Source: Hymenobacter sp. 15J16-1T3B (GTDB taxonomy: Bacteria > Bacteroidota > Bacteroidia > Cytophagales > Hymenobacteraceae). Taken from it: DNA of 64,000 nucleotides. Shown here in pieces: positions 25,288 through 35,100 of the stretch; position 1 is the first letter of the stretch; each line of letters opens with the position of its first letter. A model generated the notes under the pieces. It did not search any database. It was not told the origin of the DNA and saw only the letters and a list, made by a program, of their open reading frames with translations. The position numbers and the translations under genes are program-made. The stretch lies in assembly GCF_020711235.1 (NCBI RefSeq), contig NZ_JAJFAV010000022.1, positions 1 through 64,000 on the forward strand. Direction: 5' to 3'.

Positions 25288-26456
25288 AAGGAACCGGGTT
25301 TGGGTTGGGGAAGCACCCCGCATACGCAACACAACCGCGCGGGGCTGTTCAGGTTAGCTGCGGCGGGATTTTGGGGGCGCGGCGGGCCCGCCACGTACTG
25401 CAGCACGTCAAACCACAGCGTGGCCGAAGTGCGCACCCGCAGCAGCACCGGGCCGGCCGCCGGCTTGAAGGTAACTCGCCACGCGTTGCCCTCTCGCTGC
25501 AAATAACAGGGCTGCGTTCCGTTGAGCAACATGAGCTGGGCGTCTGCCGGCGCGGCCACCACGAAGGTGTACGGGCGGCCGACGAGCAGCCGCTTGGTGA
25601 GCGGCACCTGCACCAGCCGGATGCCGGGCCAGCCCCCGCGCACGCCGGGCAGGCGCAGCCGGTATTTGGCCTCCAGAGCGGAGTCCAGCAGCCGCTGCGG
25701 GTCGAGGCCGTAGGCAAACAGCTCGGGGTCGACGGCGGGCAGCGCCCGAAACGCCTTGGGTTTCACGGGGGCCGCCACGCCCTGCCACTGGGGCTTGGCG
25801 GGCAAGTGCCAGAACAGGAAAGCGTAGGGGTCGGCGTCAAACCAAAACGCGTCGTAGGCGGGCACAAACACGGGCTTGTGGCGTCCCTGCACGCCGCCGG
25901 CGCCCCAGGTCACGTCGAGCAAGTGCCAGCGTCCCTCGGCGTAAAAGGCGTTCCAGGCGTGCTTGATGCGCTTGCCCCGCGGTGTCTTGGCCAAGGCCGG
26001 GCCCGCTTTGGCGTCGCCGATGATGGTGGTGGCCCGCAGGCCCATGGCCGTAGCCACGGCCGTGAACAGGTCGGCGTAGCCGGCGCACACGGTGCTGCCG
26101 CGGCGCAGCACCACCGCCGGACGGTTGCGCCGCTGCGGCCCGCGCCGGCCCGCGGCCACGCGCCGGGCAAAGCGTAAGTCGTAGCGGATGTGCTGCCCGA
26201 TCCAGGCGTAGATCAGCCGGGCCTTGTCGTAGTCGGAAGTGGCTTTTTGCCCCAGGTAACGGGCCAGTTCGGGGACGCTGCCGGCTTGGCCGGCCTGCTG
26301 GGCGGCGTACTGGTCCAGCTCCGCGTCGGGGGTGCGCGGCCCGGGTGCTTCTTCCAGACGCGCGGCGTTCGGGGAAGAGGGTTGCGCCGCGAGGCCCCCG
26401 CAACGCAGCAGCAGCACGAGGAGCAGACTGGCCTTCGGCATGGATAGCACTAACAT
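25095..26456 (-). CDS. transglutaminase-like protein, 3' end probably frameshifted
   Basis: The N-terminal 350 residues form a secreted transglutaminase-fold protein: signal peptide (LLLVLLLRCGGLAAQ), then the catalytic triad Cys124 (STVCAGYADLF), His166 (KHAWNAFY) and Asp181 (LLDVTWGAG). Such proteins are cysteine peptidases or amidases acting on envelope proteins or peptidoglycan. The frame does not stop where the domain ends. It runs on through the start of the downstream lipoprotein gene to 25095, with about the last 65 residues (proline/alanine-rich) out of frame with that gene. A one-base shift in the homopolymer 25369-25377 (C5A4 on the coding strand) would give PKIPPQLT and a stop at 25349, before the neighbour. 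I therefore read the natural end as about 25349. Confidence 0.65.
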   Translation of the reverse strand: MLVLSMPKASLLLVLLLRCGGLAAQPSSPNAARLEEAPGPRTPDAELDQYAAQQAGQAGSVPELARYLGQKATSDYDKARLIYAWIGQHIRYDLRFARRVAAGRRGPQRRNRPAVVLRRGSTVCAGYADLFTAVATAMGLRATTIIGDAKAGPALAKTPRGKRIKHAWNAFYAEGRWHLLDVTWGAGGVQGRHKPVFVPAYDAFWFDADPYAFLFWHLPAKPQWQGVAAPVKPKAFRALPAVDPELFAYGLDPQRLLDSALEAKYRLRLPGVRGGWPGIRLVQVPLTKRLLVGRPYTFVVAAPADAQLMLLNGTQPCYLQREGNAWRVTFKPAAGPVLLRVRTSATLWFDVLQYVAGPPRPQNPAAANLNSPARLCCVCGVLPQPKPGSLCSLLVFFPPPAPASGWACCSPAACSAAPPPGPRPSWAKSRPTRLARTSTKWAPTPAPWPWPTA

Positions 26457-26532
26457 AAACGGTGCCCGAGCAGCCGCCCGGGCACCGGCAAACCTACGCC
26501 AAATCAGCTACATCCGGCGCCGTTCGGCCAGC

Positions 26533-27801
26533 TCACTTTTTGCCGGCCATTTCCATTTCGATGCTGGCCATGATGAACGGCCCGACGCCCTTGAAGTCGT
26601 TCTGCTTGATGGGCTCGGAGAGGTAGTACTCGTAGCTGCCGTCGCGGTAAGGATTGCCGCCCAGGCCCCCCACGCTCACGGTGCCGTTCAGGGCAAGGCT
26701 GCCGTCGGGCTTGGTTTCCACGAACTTCTGCAGCACGCCCTGGTAGCCTTTCTGGGCCGCGGCGGTGTATTTTCTATCGAGGTAGCCCAGGCGCACGCCT
26801 TTCTGCAAGGCGTAGATGAACATGCAGGTGCCGGAGGTTTCGATGTAATTGCCGGCGCGGTTGGCTTGGTCCGTTACCTGCCACCAGCCGCCGCTGGCCG
26901 GGTCCTGGTACTTCACCAGCACCGGCGCCAGGCGCTGCAGATACTTAATCAGGTTCTGGCGCTGCGGATGGTCCTTGGGAAAGTAATCGAGCACGTCGAC
27001 CAGGGCCATGGCGTACCAGCCCATGCCGCGGCTCCAGAAGTTGGGCGAGAGGCCGGTTTGCTTGTCGGCCCACTTCTCGGTTTTGGCCTCGTCCCAGCCG
27101 TGGTAGAGCAGCCCGGTTTTGGGGTCGACCAGGTGCTTTTCCACCTGCGCAAACTGCAGGGCCACGTGGTCGAAATCCTGGGGCTGGTTGAAGAGCTTGG
27201 CGTACTCGGCCGAAAACGGCTCGGCCATGTACAGGCCGTCGAGCCACATCTGGTTCTGGTAGCGCTTCTTGTGCCAGTAGCCGCCCTCCGTGGTGTGGGG
27301 CTGGTTCTGGAGCTGCTGGTGCAGCGTTTCGGCGGCCTTGCGGTACAGCTCGCGGCGCGGCAGCTGGGGCTGCTGGTACAACGTGAGCAGCACCCGCCCG
27401 GCGTTGATGTTGTCGAGGTTGTAGTCCTCCATCTTGAAGTAGCGGATGCTCGCGTCCGGGCCGATGGAGTAGTCCATGGTCTTGACCACGTAATCCAGGT
27501 ACTTCTGCTCGCCGGAGCTGCGCCAGGTGCGCTCCAGGGCCTTGAGCATCAGGCCGTGCTCGTAGCCCCAGCGGGCGGCACGGTTGCGCTCCGGCGGAAT
27601 TGTATCGGGGTAGAGCTGCATAAACGCATCGGCCATGCGCTGCGACCAGGGCCGCGCCACCGCGGCTGCGGGTTTGGGCGCAGCAGGGGCTGTTTTCACC
27701 GGCGCGCTGCCTTTCGTCTTGATTTTTACTTTGCTTTGCGCCGAGGCCAACGGGCTGACGAGCAGCAGCGCGGCCAGCACCGGAAAAGAGTAAACTCGCA
27801 T
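26533..27801 (-). CDS. GH105 unsaturated rhamnogalacturonyl hydrolase
   Basis: From the ATG at 27801 (MRVYSFPVLAALLLVSPLAS signal) the product is 422 aa. It matches GH105 (YteR/RhiN): ARRAARWGYEHGLMLKALER-type start, INAGRVLLTLYQQ, the catalytic-site block MWLDGLYMAEPFSAEY, NFWSRGMGWYAMALVDVLDY, GWWQVTDQANRAGNYIETSG and YLSEPIKQNDFKGVGPF. These (alpha/alpha)6-barrel enzymes hydrate and remove the unsaturated galacturonate that pectate or rhamnogalacturonan lyases leave at the chain end. An N-terminal Ala/Pro/Lys-rich linker follows the signal. The lyase itself is not in this window. The extra 25 residues possible from 27876 are not signal-like. Confidence 0.92.
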   Translation of the reverse strand: MRVYSFPVLAALLLVSPLASAQSKVKIKTKGSAPVKTAPAAPKPAAAVARPWSQRMADAFMQLYPDTIPPERNRAARWGYEHGLMLKALERTWRSSGEQKYLDYVVKTMDYSIGPDASIRYFKMEDYNLDNINAGRVLLTLYQQPQLPRRELYRKAAETLHQQLQNQPHTTEGGYWHKKRYQNQMWLDGLYMAEPFSAEYAKLFNQPQDFDHVALQFAQVEKHLVDPKTGLLYHGWDEAKTEKWADKQTGLSPNFWSRGMGWYAMALVDVLDYFPKDHPQRQNLIKYLQRLAPVLVKYQDPASGGWWQVTDQANRAGNYIETSGTCMFIYALQKGVRLGYLDRKYTAAAQKGYQGVLQKFVETKPDGSLALNGTVSVGGLGGNPYRDGSYEYYLSEPIKQNDFKGVGPFIMASIEMEMAGKK

Positions 27802-27996
27802 AGGAAATGCGGGAGCTAAGTCGAGTGAAAAATTGTGGTTGACAAGGTTACCAGCCCGAGCTAGTTTCGCTGTCATGTGCCCTCATGCGTACCTGAGTAG
27901 GTAGTAGGTAGCCCAATTTACCGAATCATCAACTGAAACAGCTGGCACTGAATTAGTCAGTGAATTGACTTCTGCAACATAGCCGCGGCAGGACAC

Positions 27997-29658
27997 CTAC
28001 TTTTTCGTCACGCTGACGGCCTTTTTCTTCACGCCGGCGCCGAATTCCACCGGCATTTTGGCCTGCGTCACGTCGGTGTTGCTGAGCTTGATGTCCTTGG
28101 CCTTGTCGGCACCGGAGGCGCGCAGCAGCGTGGTAGCGCCGGCGGGGTACTTGATGCCGTCGAGCGTGATGTTCTGGCTGTTGTGGACTTCCATCACCGG
28201 GTCGGTCTGCTGGCTCAGCAGGCTCACGTTCTTGAGGCTGATGCGGTTGGCTTCGATGCACACGAGGCCTTTGTCGGCCTGCAGCACGGCGTTTTCGAGG
28301 CTAATGTCTTCGATGGCGCGCTCGGGCAGACCGCGCACCAGCATGGCGGTGCGGGCGCCGTTGCAGGTCACGTTGCGCATGAAAATCTTGCGGAAAGCGG
28401 GCGTGCCCTCCCCCACCGGCTGGGCGGGCGACACGGGCCGCTCCTTGGAGCCGACCACCTGCGGGGTGGGGTCCTTGATCATGTAGTACATGTCGAAGAG
28501 GATGGCCTCGCCGGGAATGTCCTTCATGTCCACGTTTTCGATGAAGATATTCTCCACCACCCCGCCGCGGCCGCGCGTGGTCTTGAAGCGCAGGCCGATG
28601 TCGGAGCCGATGAAGGTTAGGTTCTGGGCCCAGATGTTGCGCGCCCCGCCCGACATTTCCGAGCCGATGACGAAGCCGCCGTGGGCGCGGTACACGGTGC
28701 AGTTGCGCACCAGGATGTTTTCGGTGGGCATAGCGCGCTGCCGCCCCTGCTCGTTGCGCCCCGATTTGATGCAAATGGCGTCGTCGCCCACGCTGAAGGT
28801 GCAGTTTTCGACCAGCCCGCGGTTGATGGATTCCAAATCCAGCGCATCGGTGTTGGGCGTGTAGGGGCCGTTGAGCACGGTCACCCCGCGCACCACCACA
28901 TCCTGGCTCATCATCGGGTGCAGCGTCCAGGCCGGGGAATTCTGGAAGGTCACGCCCTCCAGCAGAATGCGCTTGCAGCCGTCGAGCACCAGAAAATCGG
29001 GCCGCAGGTAGTCCTTGATGTCCTCGAAATCCTTGACCTCCTTTTTCTCCTCGGTAATGACGCCGGCCTCTTTCACTTTGGTGCCCTGGAACGACTGCTG
29101 CGAGGGATACCACCGGTCCTGCTTGTCGTTGAGCACGCCGCCCGAGGCCACCAGCTGCTTCCACTCGCCCTCGGGCGTGCGGCCCTTCTGCACCATCCAC
29201 CAGGCTTCCCCGGCTCCGTCGAGGATGCCGTGGCCGGTGACGGCTACGTTTTCCAGGTCCTTGCCGTAGATGAGCGCCTGATTGCGCACGGCGGCCAGAC
29301 CTTCCCAGTTGGTTTTAATCAGCGGGTAATCGGCGCGGTTGGCCGAAAACTGCAGCAAGGCGCCCTGGGCCAGGTGCAGGTTCACGCCCGAGCGCAGCGT
29401 GAGCCCGGCCGTGCGCCAGTGCCCACGCGGCAGCAGCACCACGCCCCCGCCCTTCTGCCCGCAGGCATCAATGGCCTGCTGAATGGCCTGGGTGCTCGGC
29501 GTGAGGCCGTCGGCCACGGCGCCGTACTTGGTAATGTTGAAAGTATCCTGGCGAAACTGCGTCGGGTTGACCTTGGGCAGGTTCGGGGTGAAGGATTGAG
29601 CGGCGGCGGGCAGGCTGGTTAGGGCCAGCAGGGAAAGTATGGGCAGGTATTTTGTCAT
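27997..29658 (-). CDS. GH28 family exported glycosidase (polygalacturonase/rhamnogalacturonase type)
   Basis: The 553-aa protein has a signal peptide (LPILSLLALTSLPAAAQ) and the pectate-lyase-like start FNITKYGAVADG. The parallel beta-helix contains the GH28 catalytic signatures PNTDALDLE, VGDDAICIKSG, HGGFVIGSEMSGG and LRFKTTRGRGG. GH28 enzymes hydrolyse alpha-1,4 galacturonic linkages in homogalacturonan or rhamnogalacturonan by inversion. The SEMSGG version of the third motif is common in exo-acting forms. It lies in the same - strand PUL as GH105 and SusCD, 250 bases downstream of the GH65-like gene. The exact substrate cannot be read from the sequence. Confidence 0.9.
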   Translation of the reverse strand: MTKYLPILSLLALTSLPAAAQSFTPNLPKVNPTQFRQDTFNITKYGAVADGLTPSTQAIQQAIDACGQKGGGVVLLPRGHWRTAGLTLRSGVNLHLAQGALLQFSANRADYPLIKTNWEGLAAVRNQALIYGKDLENVAVTGHGILDGAGEAWWMVQKGRTPEGEWKQLVASGGVLNDKQDRWYPSQQSFQGTKVKEAGVITEEKKEVKDFEDIKDYLRPDFLVLDGCKRILLEGVTFQNSPAWTLHPMMSQDVVVRGVTVLNGPYTPNTDALDLESINRGLVENCTFSVGDDAICIKSGRNEQGRQRAMPTENILVRNCTVYRAHGGFVIGSEMSGGARNIWAQNLTFIGSDIGLRFKTTRGRGGVVENIFIENVDMKDIPGEAILFDMYYMIKDPTPQVVGSKERPVSPAQPVGEGTPAFRKIFMRNVTCNGARTAMLVRGLPERAIEDISLENAVLQADKGLVCIEANRISLKNVSLLSQQTDPVMEVHNSQNITLDGIKYPAGATTLLRASGADKAKDIKLSNTDVTQAKMPVEFGAGVKKKAVSVTKK

Positions 29659-29683
29659 GAAGAAGCGCTAGAGCTTAAAACTA

Positions 29684-29712
29684 GCTTCCCTCCTCTCTAT
29701 GAGGGGAGGTTG
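29684..29712. repeat. CCTCTC/GAGGGGAGG hairpin repeat
   Basis: A CTTCCCTCCTCTC arm and a GAGGGGAGG arm form a hairpin in the gap upstream of the GH28 gene. It belongs with the hairpins at 7338, 49955 and 50072. The rest of the 29659-29908 gap shows no gene. Confidence 0.4.
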
Positions 29713-29908
29713 GGGTGATTGATTCGGGCCCGAAAGCCCGGTCAGTAGTCGGCAAAGAGGCGACAAAGCTGCTTCGGCGCCGCAGAAATCAGGTACATAT
29801 TGCCGTTCGAGGGACGTTGTTCTCGTGGCGCGGCCGCCCGTCAGCCGTCCCGGTCAAGCCCCCGGCTTGGCGGCCGTTTTTCACCTGAAGCGGGCGGCTT
29901 GATCGGGC

Positions 29909-32083
29909 TTAGGGCATGGGCTTGAGGCCTTCCCACTTCACGTTCCAGCCCAGCGGGATGCCGGGGTTTTTCGTAGGGCTGCCGTCGTAGCCGGCGCACA
30001 TCAGGGCCACGGCCGCCAGCAGACCGCCGTTGCCGGGCAGGTAGAGGCGCAGCCGGTCGTCCTGGAAGTTATGGCCGTTGGGCAGGTAGGTGTTGGTTTT
30101 GATGGGCATCAGCAGCGCGTCCACCGCTTTGTCGGGCAGGCCCAGGCGGGTGGCGGTCATGGAGGTCATCGGGAAGTCCCAGCCCCAGGTGTGCGGCCAG
30201 TTCCAGTCCTTCCAGACGAGGTCGAAGGTGCGGCGCATGGTGGCCGCGTCCTGCTGCCCCGTCATCGGCATCATGCCCAGCGCGCCGAGCACGGAGGGGT
30301 GGTCGGTTTTGAACTCGGGGTTGGTGTAGGAATCCGGGGCGCTTTCGGTGGCCAGGTACACGCCCTGGGCCTGGGGCAGCTTGGAGAGTTTCTGCAGCAC
30401 CGCGGCGTACTTGGGGTTGGGCGCGAGGCCGGCGCGCTGGCGCCACTGCTGGGCCGTGGTCAGGGCCCAATGCCAGTACACCAGCTCGTAGGTGGGGTTA
30501 AAGGTTTCCTCTGCCTTGAAGCGTTCCTGGGCCGGAATCACGCCCTTGCCGAGGATGTAGCGGTCCTTGTCCTTCTCGTAAAACGGGTACGAGGCCATGA
30601 AGTCGGCGGTGGCGAAAACCAAGTCCTGGTACTTTTTCTGCGCGGCGGCCCCGCCCCCGTCGCGGCGCACCAGCTCGGCCAGGTAGATGAAGTGCGGCTG
30701 CTGCCAGATCAGAAACGCACCCACCGAGGACGGCGCCTCGCGGCCCTGGTTGTCGGTCATCTTCTGCCAGCGCAGCCCCTCGAAGCCCTGGCGCTGGGCA
30801 ATGGCCTTGGCCCCGGCCATGATTTCGGGGCGTAGGTACCAGTCGAGGCTTTTCTGCAGCAGCTCGGTGCGGCCCCAGAGGCCGTAGTGCATGGCGTGCC
30901 AGTAGTGCATTTCCAGGTGGGGCTTGCCGTACCAGCTGTTGTACACCAGCCCGGTTTCCTGGGGCGGAAACTGCCCCGTTTCCTGGCTGCGGATCAGGTA
31001 CTCGGAGAGGATGATGCGCCGCTCCAGCTCCTTGGCCCGCGGGTCCGGGGTAGCGCCGAAGTCGACGGCGCCGCCGCTCAGCCAGAAGCTTTTCCAGCCC
31101 GCTACGCTGCTTTTTTGGGCCTCGGCGAAGCTTAGCGGCTGCATCTTCTCCTCCAGTGGCGGCGTGAAACGCGCGCTGACTTCCAGCACGTCCAACTTGC
31201 CGTCGGGCGTCAGCACAAACTCGTGCGGCTGCGGGCCGGCTGCTAGCTTGGCCTTGCCGTTCCAGCCGAACGCCACCTGGTAGTGGTCGGCGTCGAGGCG
31301 GTGCGACACCACGGCCATTGCCTCCCGCTGCGACTCGATTTTCGACTGGTGCTTGTCGGTGTCCTGGTAGTTCACGCCCACGTCGTCCCACTGGGCCGTG
31401 GGGTACGGCAGGCGCAGAAATACCTTCAGCCGCCCTTGCTTCACCAGCGGCGACTTCACCTGCACGGCCACCGCGTCCTGCTGCTGGTGGCCCACCGTCA
31501 GCACGTCCACCGGCGTGCCTTCCAGCGAGAAGTGGCTGCGGATTTCGCCGGTCCAGGGGTTGAGTTCCTGGCGCAGCTCCTTCAAGTCCTTGATGGTAGC
31601 GCGGGAGCCGTCTTTTTTGAGCAGCACGAAGCCCAGGTTGCCCAGCTGCAGACGGTGCGGGTTGGCCCGCAGGAAGTCCACGGCCTGCTTGTTGCGCTCG
31701 GGCGTTTTCACCTGCACGGTGTAAGGAATCTTGCGCCCGTTCAGCTCGTATTGGCGCTGGGCTTCCTCCACCTTGTAGGCTTCCTTGTTCGGAAAGCTGT
31801 GCCAGCCCCACTCCGACTGCGTGCCCAGCGGCACGCCCTTGCTGTAGTATTCCGGGAATGACTGCAGCCCCGTCACGTCGACGGTCATGGCAAAGGCGCC
31901 GTTGCCCACGTTGAGCGAGGCCAGCGAGTCGGTGGTGGTGGTCACGACCTTGTGGCGCTCCACCACGGCCTGGCGGTTGATGGCCTGGGCCAGCGCATCG
32001 GCCGCGGGCACGGTGGCGGCCCCGAAGCCGAGCAGGGACAGGAAAAGGAAGCGGGTGTTGGGCATGTTGGGGTGGAATTGCAA
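29909..32083 (-). CDS. exported (alpha/alpha)6-type glycosidase-like protein, GH65-like, activity unknown
   Basis: The 724-aa protein has a signal (FLFLSLLGFGAATVPAADAL). An N-terminal beta-sandwich begins with DSLASLNVGNGAFAMTVDVT, a start also seen in GH65/GH95-type enzymes. A C-terminal helical barrel contains EMHYWHAMHYGLWGR, WPHTWGWDFPMTSMTATRLG and GNGGLLAAVALM. Acid residues in these barrels are the expected catalytic groups. Sequence resemblance to named families is partial, so the linkage cut is unknown. Its place between GH28 and the DUF4450-like gene, 34 bases after the latter, points to pectin side-chain or rhamnogalacturonan breakdown. It could also be a member of a family not yet numbered. 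Confidence 0.6.
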   Translation of the reverse strand: MQFHPNMPNTRFLFLSLLGFGAATVPAADALAQAINRQAVVERHKVVTTTTDSLASLNVGNGAFAMTVDVTGLQSFPEYYSKGVPLGTQSEWGWHSFPNKEAYKVEEAQRQYELNGRKIPYTVQVKTPERNKQAVDFLRANPHRLQLGNLGFVLLKKDGSRATIKDLKELRQELNPWTGEIRSHFSLEGTPVDVLTVGHQQQDAVAVQVKSPLVKQGRLKVFLRLPYPTAQWDDVGVNYQDTDKHQSKIESQREAMAVVSHRLDADHYQVAFGWNGKAKLAAGPQPHEFVLTPDGKLDVLEVSARFTPPLEEKMQPLSFAEAQKSSVAGWKSFWLSGGAVDFGATPDPRAKELERRIILSEYLIRSQETGQFPPQETGLVYNSWYGKPHLEMHYWHAMHYGLWGRTELLQKSLDWYLRPEIMAGAKAIAQRQGFEGLRWQKMTDNQGREAPSSVGAFLIWQQPHFIYLAELVRRDGGGAAAQKKYQDLVFATADFMASYPFYEKDKDRYILGKGVIPAQERFKAEETFNPTYELVYWHWALTTAQQWRQRAGLAPNPKYAAVLQKLSKLPQAQGVYLATESAPDSYTNPEFKTDHPSVLGALGMMPMTGQQDAATMRRTFDLVWKDWNWPHTWGWDFPMTSMTATRLGLPDKAVDALLMPIKTNTYLPNGHNFQDDRLRLYLPGNGGLLAAVALMCAGYDGSPTKNPGIPLGWNVKWEGLKPMP

Positions 32084-32117
32084 GTTGTTGTCAGCCCGTT
32101 GGGGCGAGCAAAACGGC

Positions 32118-35100
32118 TCACGGCCGCCCGAGCGTCACGCTCATCAGGCCGATGACGACGTCATTGGCCAGGGCGCGCACGGTGAGGCTTTTGAGTTTCT
32201 TCTGGGGGTCGAGCGGGACATCGAGCACCGTGGCCGCGCCGCCGTCGATGGCGCGGGTGCTGAAGCCCTTGATGCTGGTGTACTGATCAAATTCGCTGCC
32301 GGGCACCATGCGGCCGGTCTTGAGATGCACGCGCAGCGGGTGCGGGGCGCCGAGGCGAAAGGCAAAGCCGTCGTCGAGGTAGTCCTGCTCGATGGGCCAC
32401 CACGATTCGGGGTTGCGCAAGGCCAGCCGGCTCGTCGTGCCGTCGGTGTACTCGACCAGCACTTCCCCGTTGTCGAGCTGGCTCTGCATGGGGTTGGTTG
32501 AGCCGGCCATGAGCAAGCGCGCCGACGCGGCGCGGCCCTTCAGCGGCACGGTGGCCTGCTGGGGGTAGTTGCGCCACTGCGACACGAACAGCACGTTCTT
32601 CGCTGCGGCCGCGCCGGGCGTGCGCAGCGGCGTGCCATCGGGTAGCCGGATTTCGTTCTGCGCCCCCGCCAGCCGGCGCAGCCCACTGTCGTCGATAACG
32701 GCCTGGGTCAGCGGGTAGCACCAGTTGCCGATGCCCTGGGTGGGCAGCTGCAGCGTGGGGCCCTTGGGGCGCGGCTCCAGGTACTTATTGGGTTGGAAGA
32801 TGCTCGTCACCTGGTCGTTGAAACGGGTGCTCAAATCTACTTTCTCCCAACGCCGAGCGGCAGCCGCTGCGGGCGCCGCCGAAACCGCCGGGGCCGCGGC
32901 CGCCGCCTGCACCGGCATCCACCAGCGCAGTTGCCCCTGGCTCATGGGCACAAACACGGTCTGCTGCTTGGGCTGCCGAGCCGTTGCGGCGGCGCTGTCG
33001 GCGGCCGGCACGCGGGCCAGCGGCGCGGCGCCCCGCCACTGAATTTCCACCGCGTACTGCGCGGCCGGCGCGCTGTGGATTTCGATGCCGGGCCGGCCGA
33101 CGGCGCCGGACAGGTTGCGCCAGGTGGCGGGCTGCCCGTTCACCGTCACGGCGGCTACCTCGGTGGCCAGGGCGGGCACTTGCAGCTTCAGCGCCAGGCG
33201 TTTGGGCAGGCGCGGCGTCAGCTGGTAGGTCTCGCGCGGGCCCTGCCGGCGAAAACGGAACGTAGCATCGGGCACCACCAAGCTGGCCGAGTCCCAGGCG
33301 GCGGGCAGGCCGGGGCGCACCAGCAGGGTGTCGTGCAGAGCGTCGGGCCGCAGGCCGAACAGGCCCTCCACCAGGGAGCGAGCCGCCACGCCGATAGGGT
33401 CGGCAAAGTCGCGGTACAGCTCGCCGCGGTAGGCGTCGTAGAAGCTGATTTGCTGAAAGTTGCCGGGGCTGCTGCCCAGGTACATGCTTTCGAGCAGGGC
33501 GCTTTTCCAGAGCCGGAAGGCGTCATCGGCGCGGCCGGCCTGCCAGTAAGCCAGCGAGGCGTGCAGGTTTTCGGCCAGCGCCACGTTGTTCAGGGACCAG
33601 TCGTAGGGCTGCCAGTTGGTGGTCGAGAGCAGGTACAGGCCGTTTTCGCGCAGCCCTTCGGCCGCCACCGGAATATGCGGCAGCTGCGTGTCGATGTAGC
33701 GCGTGGCCTGGTAGGCCTGGAAGGCGTCAGGTACTTCCGAGTCGATGGCGTGGTAAATGGTCCAGAGCCCCGGCGCCGCGTGCAGCTCTTGGCGCCCCAG
33801 CGCGTCCTGAAACTCGGCGTACCAGCCCTGCTCGGGCAGCCACAGCCGCGTGTTCAGCGCCCGCCGGATCTTGCCGGCTTCCTGCTGGTAGGGAGCCGCG
33901 TTCTGTCCGATGAGCGCGGCCAGTTCGGCGGCCATTTTATTCGCCAGGTAGTTGTAGGCCGAGGAGTGCGTGACGCCGCCCCCGCTGTACTGCAGCGCGT
34001 CCGAGGCCCAGATGGCGGCGTAGGCGTCGTAGAGCCCGTCGCCGTCGGGGTCGAAGTTGCGCTTTTCCCAGGCGAGGTGGCGCTGCAGCACGGGCCACAT
34101 TTCGCGGGCAAAAGCCAGGTCGCCGGTCCAGCGCAGGTGGCGCAGCAGCTCATCGACGAACACCAGGTTCATGTCGTAGTGGTGGGCGCGCAGGTCGCCG
34201 CCGGGGTTGCGGCTGATGTAGCCCGCGGAGTACACGCTGGTGCCCAGCTTTTCCTGGGAGCGGGCCAGGTTCAGGGCCGTGTCCATCACCACCGGCCCGA
34301 TTTCGGGCTGCGTGAGCTGCGACTGGGCATAGGCGCGGAAGTGCATCTGCGCCCGCTCGTGCCAGCCCAGCGGGTCGGCGGCGTAGGGACCGCGCCAGCC
34401 GTTGAGGCGCATGCGCCAGGCCACCGCGCCGTGTATGTAGGAGGGCGCCTCCCAAATAGCGTCGGCGGCCACGCTCAGGGCCCCGCCCAGGGTGTTCAGG
34501 TACGCGTCGGGCGTGCTTACCTGCACCCGCCCGGCCAGCTGCCGGCGCGCCGCTTCGGCCCGGCTGAAAGCCCGCGGCAACTCGGCGTAGCGCAGCGGCG
34601 CGGGCGCAGCGGCAGTGCCGGGCTCCGCGGCCTTCTGCACCGTGAAGTACAGCGGCTCCCCGGCTTTGACCTTGAGTACGCCCGCCACCACCGGCGCCCC
34701 CGCCCCGGCCGAGGCTAGGAGTTGCTGCGGGGTGGCTTGCTGCGTGGCATCGGCCAGGCGCAGGGCCGCGGCCGGGGGCGCCACGCCCAGCAGGCGCGGG
34801 CGGGGCGTGCCGGCCGGGGCGGTTTTGGGCGGCTGCCCGTAGCTGAGCGCGAAGCCATTGCCAAGCAGCTGAAACTCGTTGCCTTGGCAGTACTCCGGCT
34901 TCAGGTCGAAGCTGGATTCGGGGTCGGCCCCGATGTCGCCGTCGCGGCTGAATTTCTTGCCCGACGCCCCGCCAAACGCCCACGCCAGCTGCACCGCCCC
35001 GGGGGCCACCTGCTCGAAGGCGGCCTGCACCACCACGCCTTCGGCGTCGGCCAGGGCCAGCACGGTCAGGCGCAGGCGGCCCTGCGGGCCCAGCAGCGGG

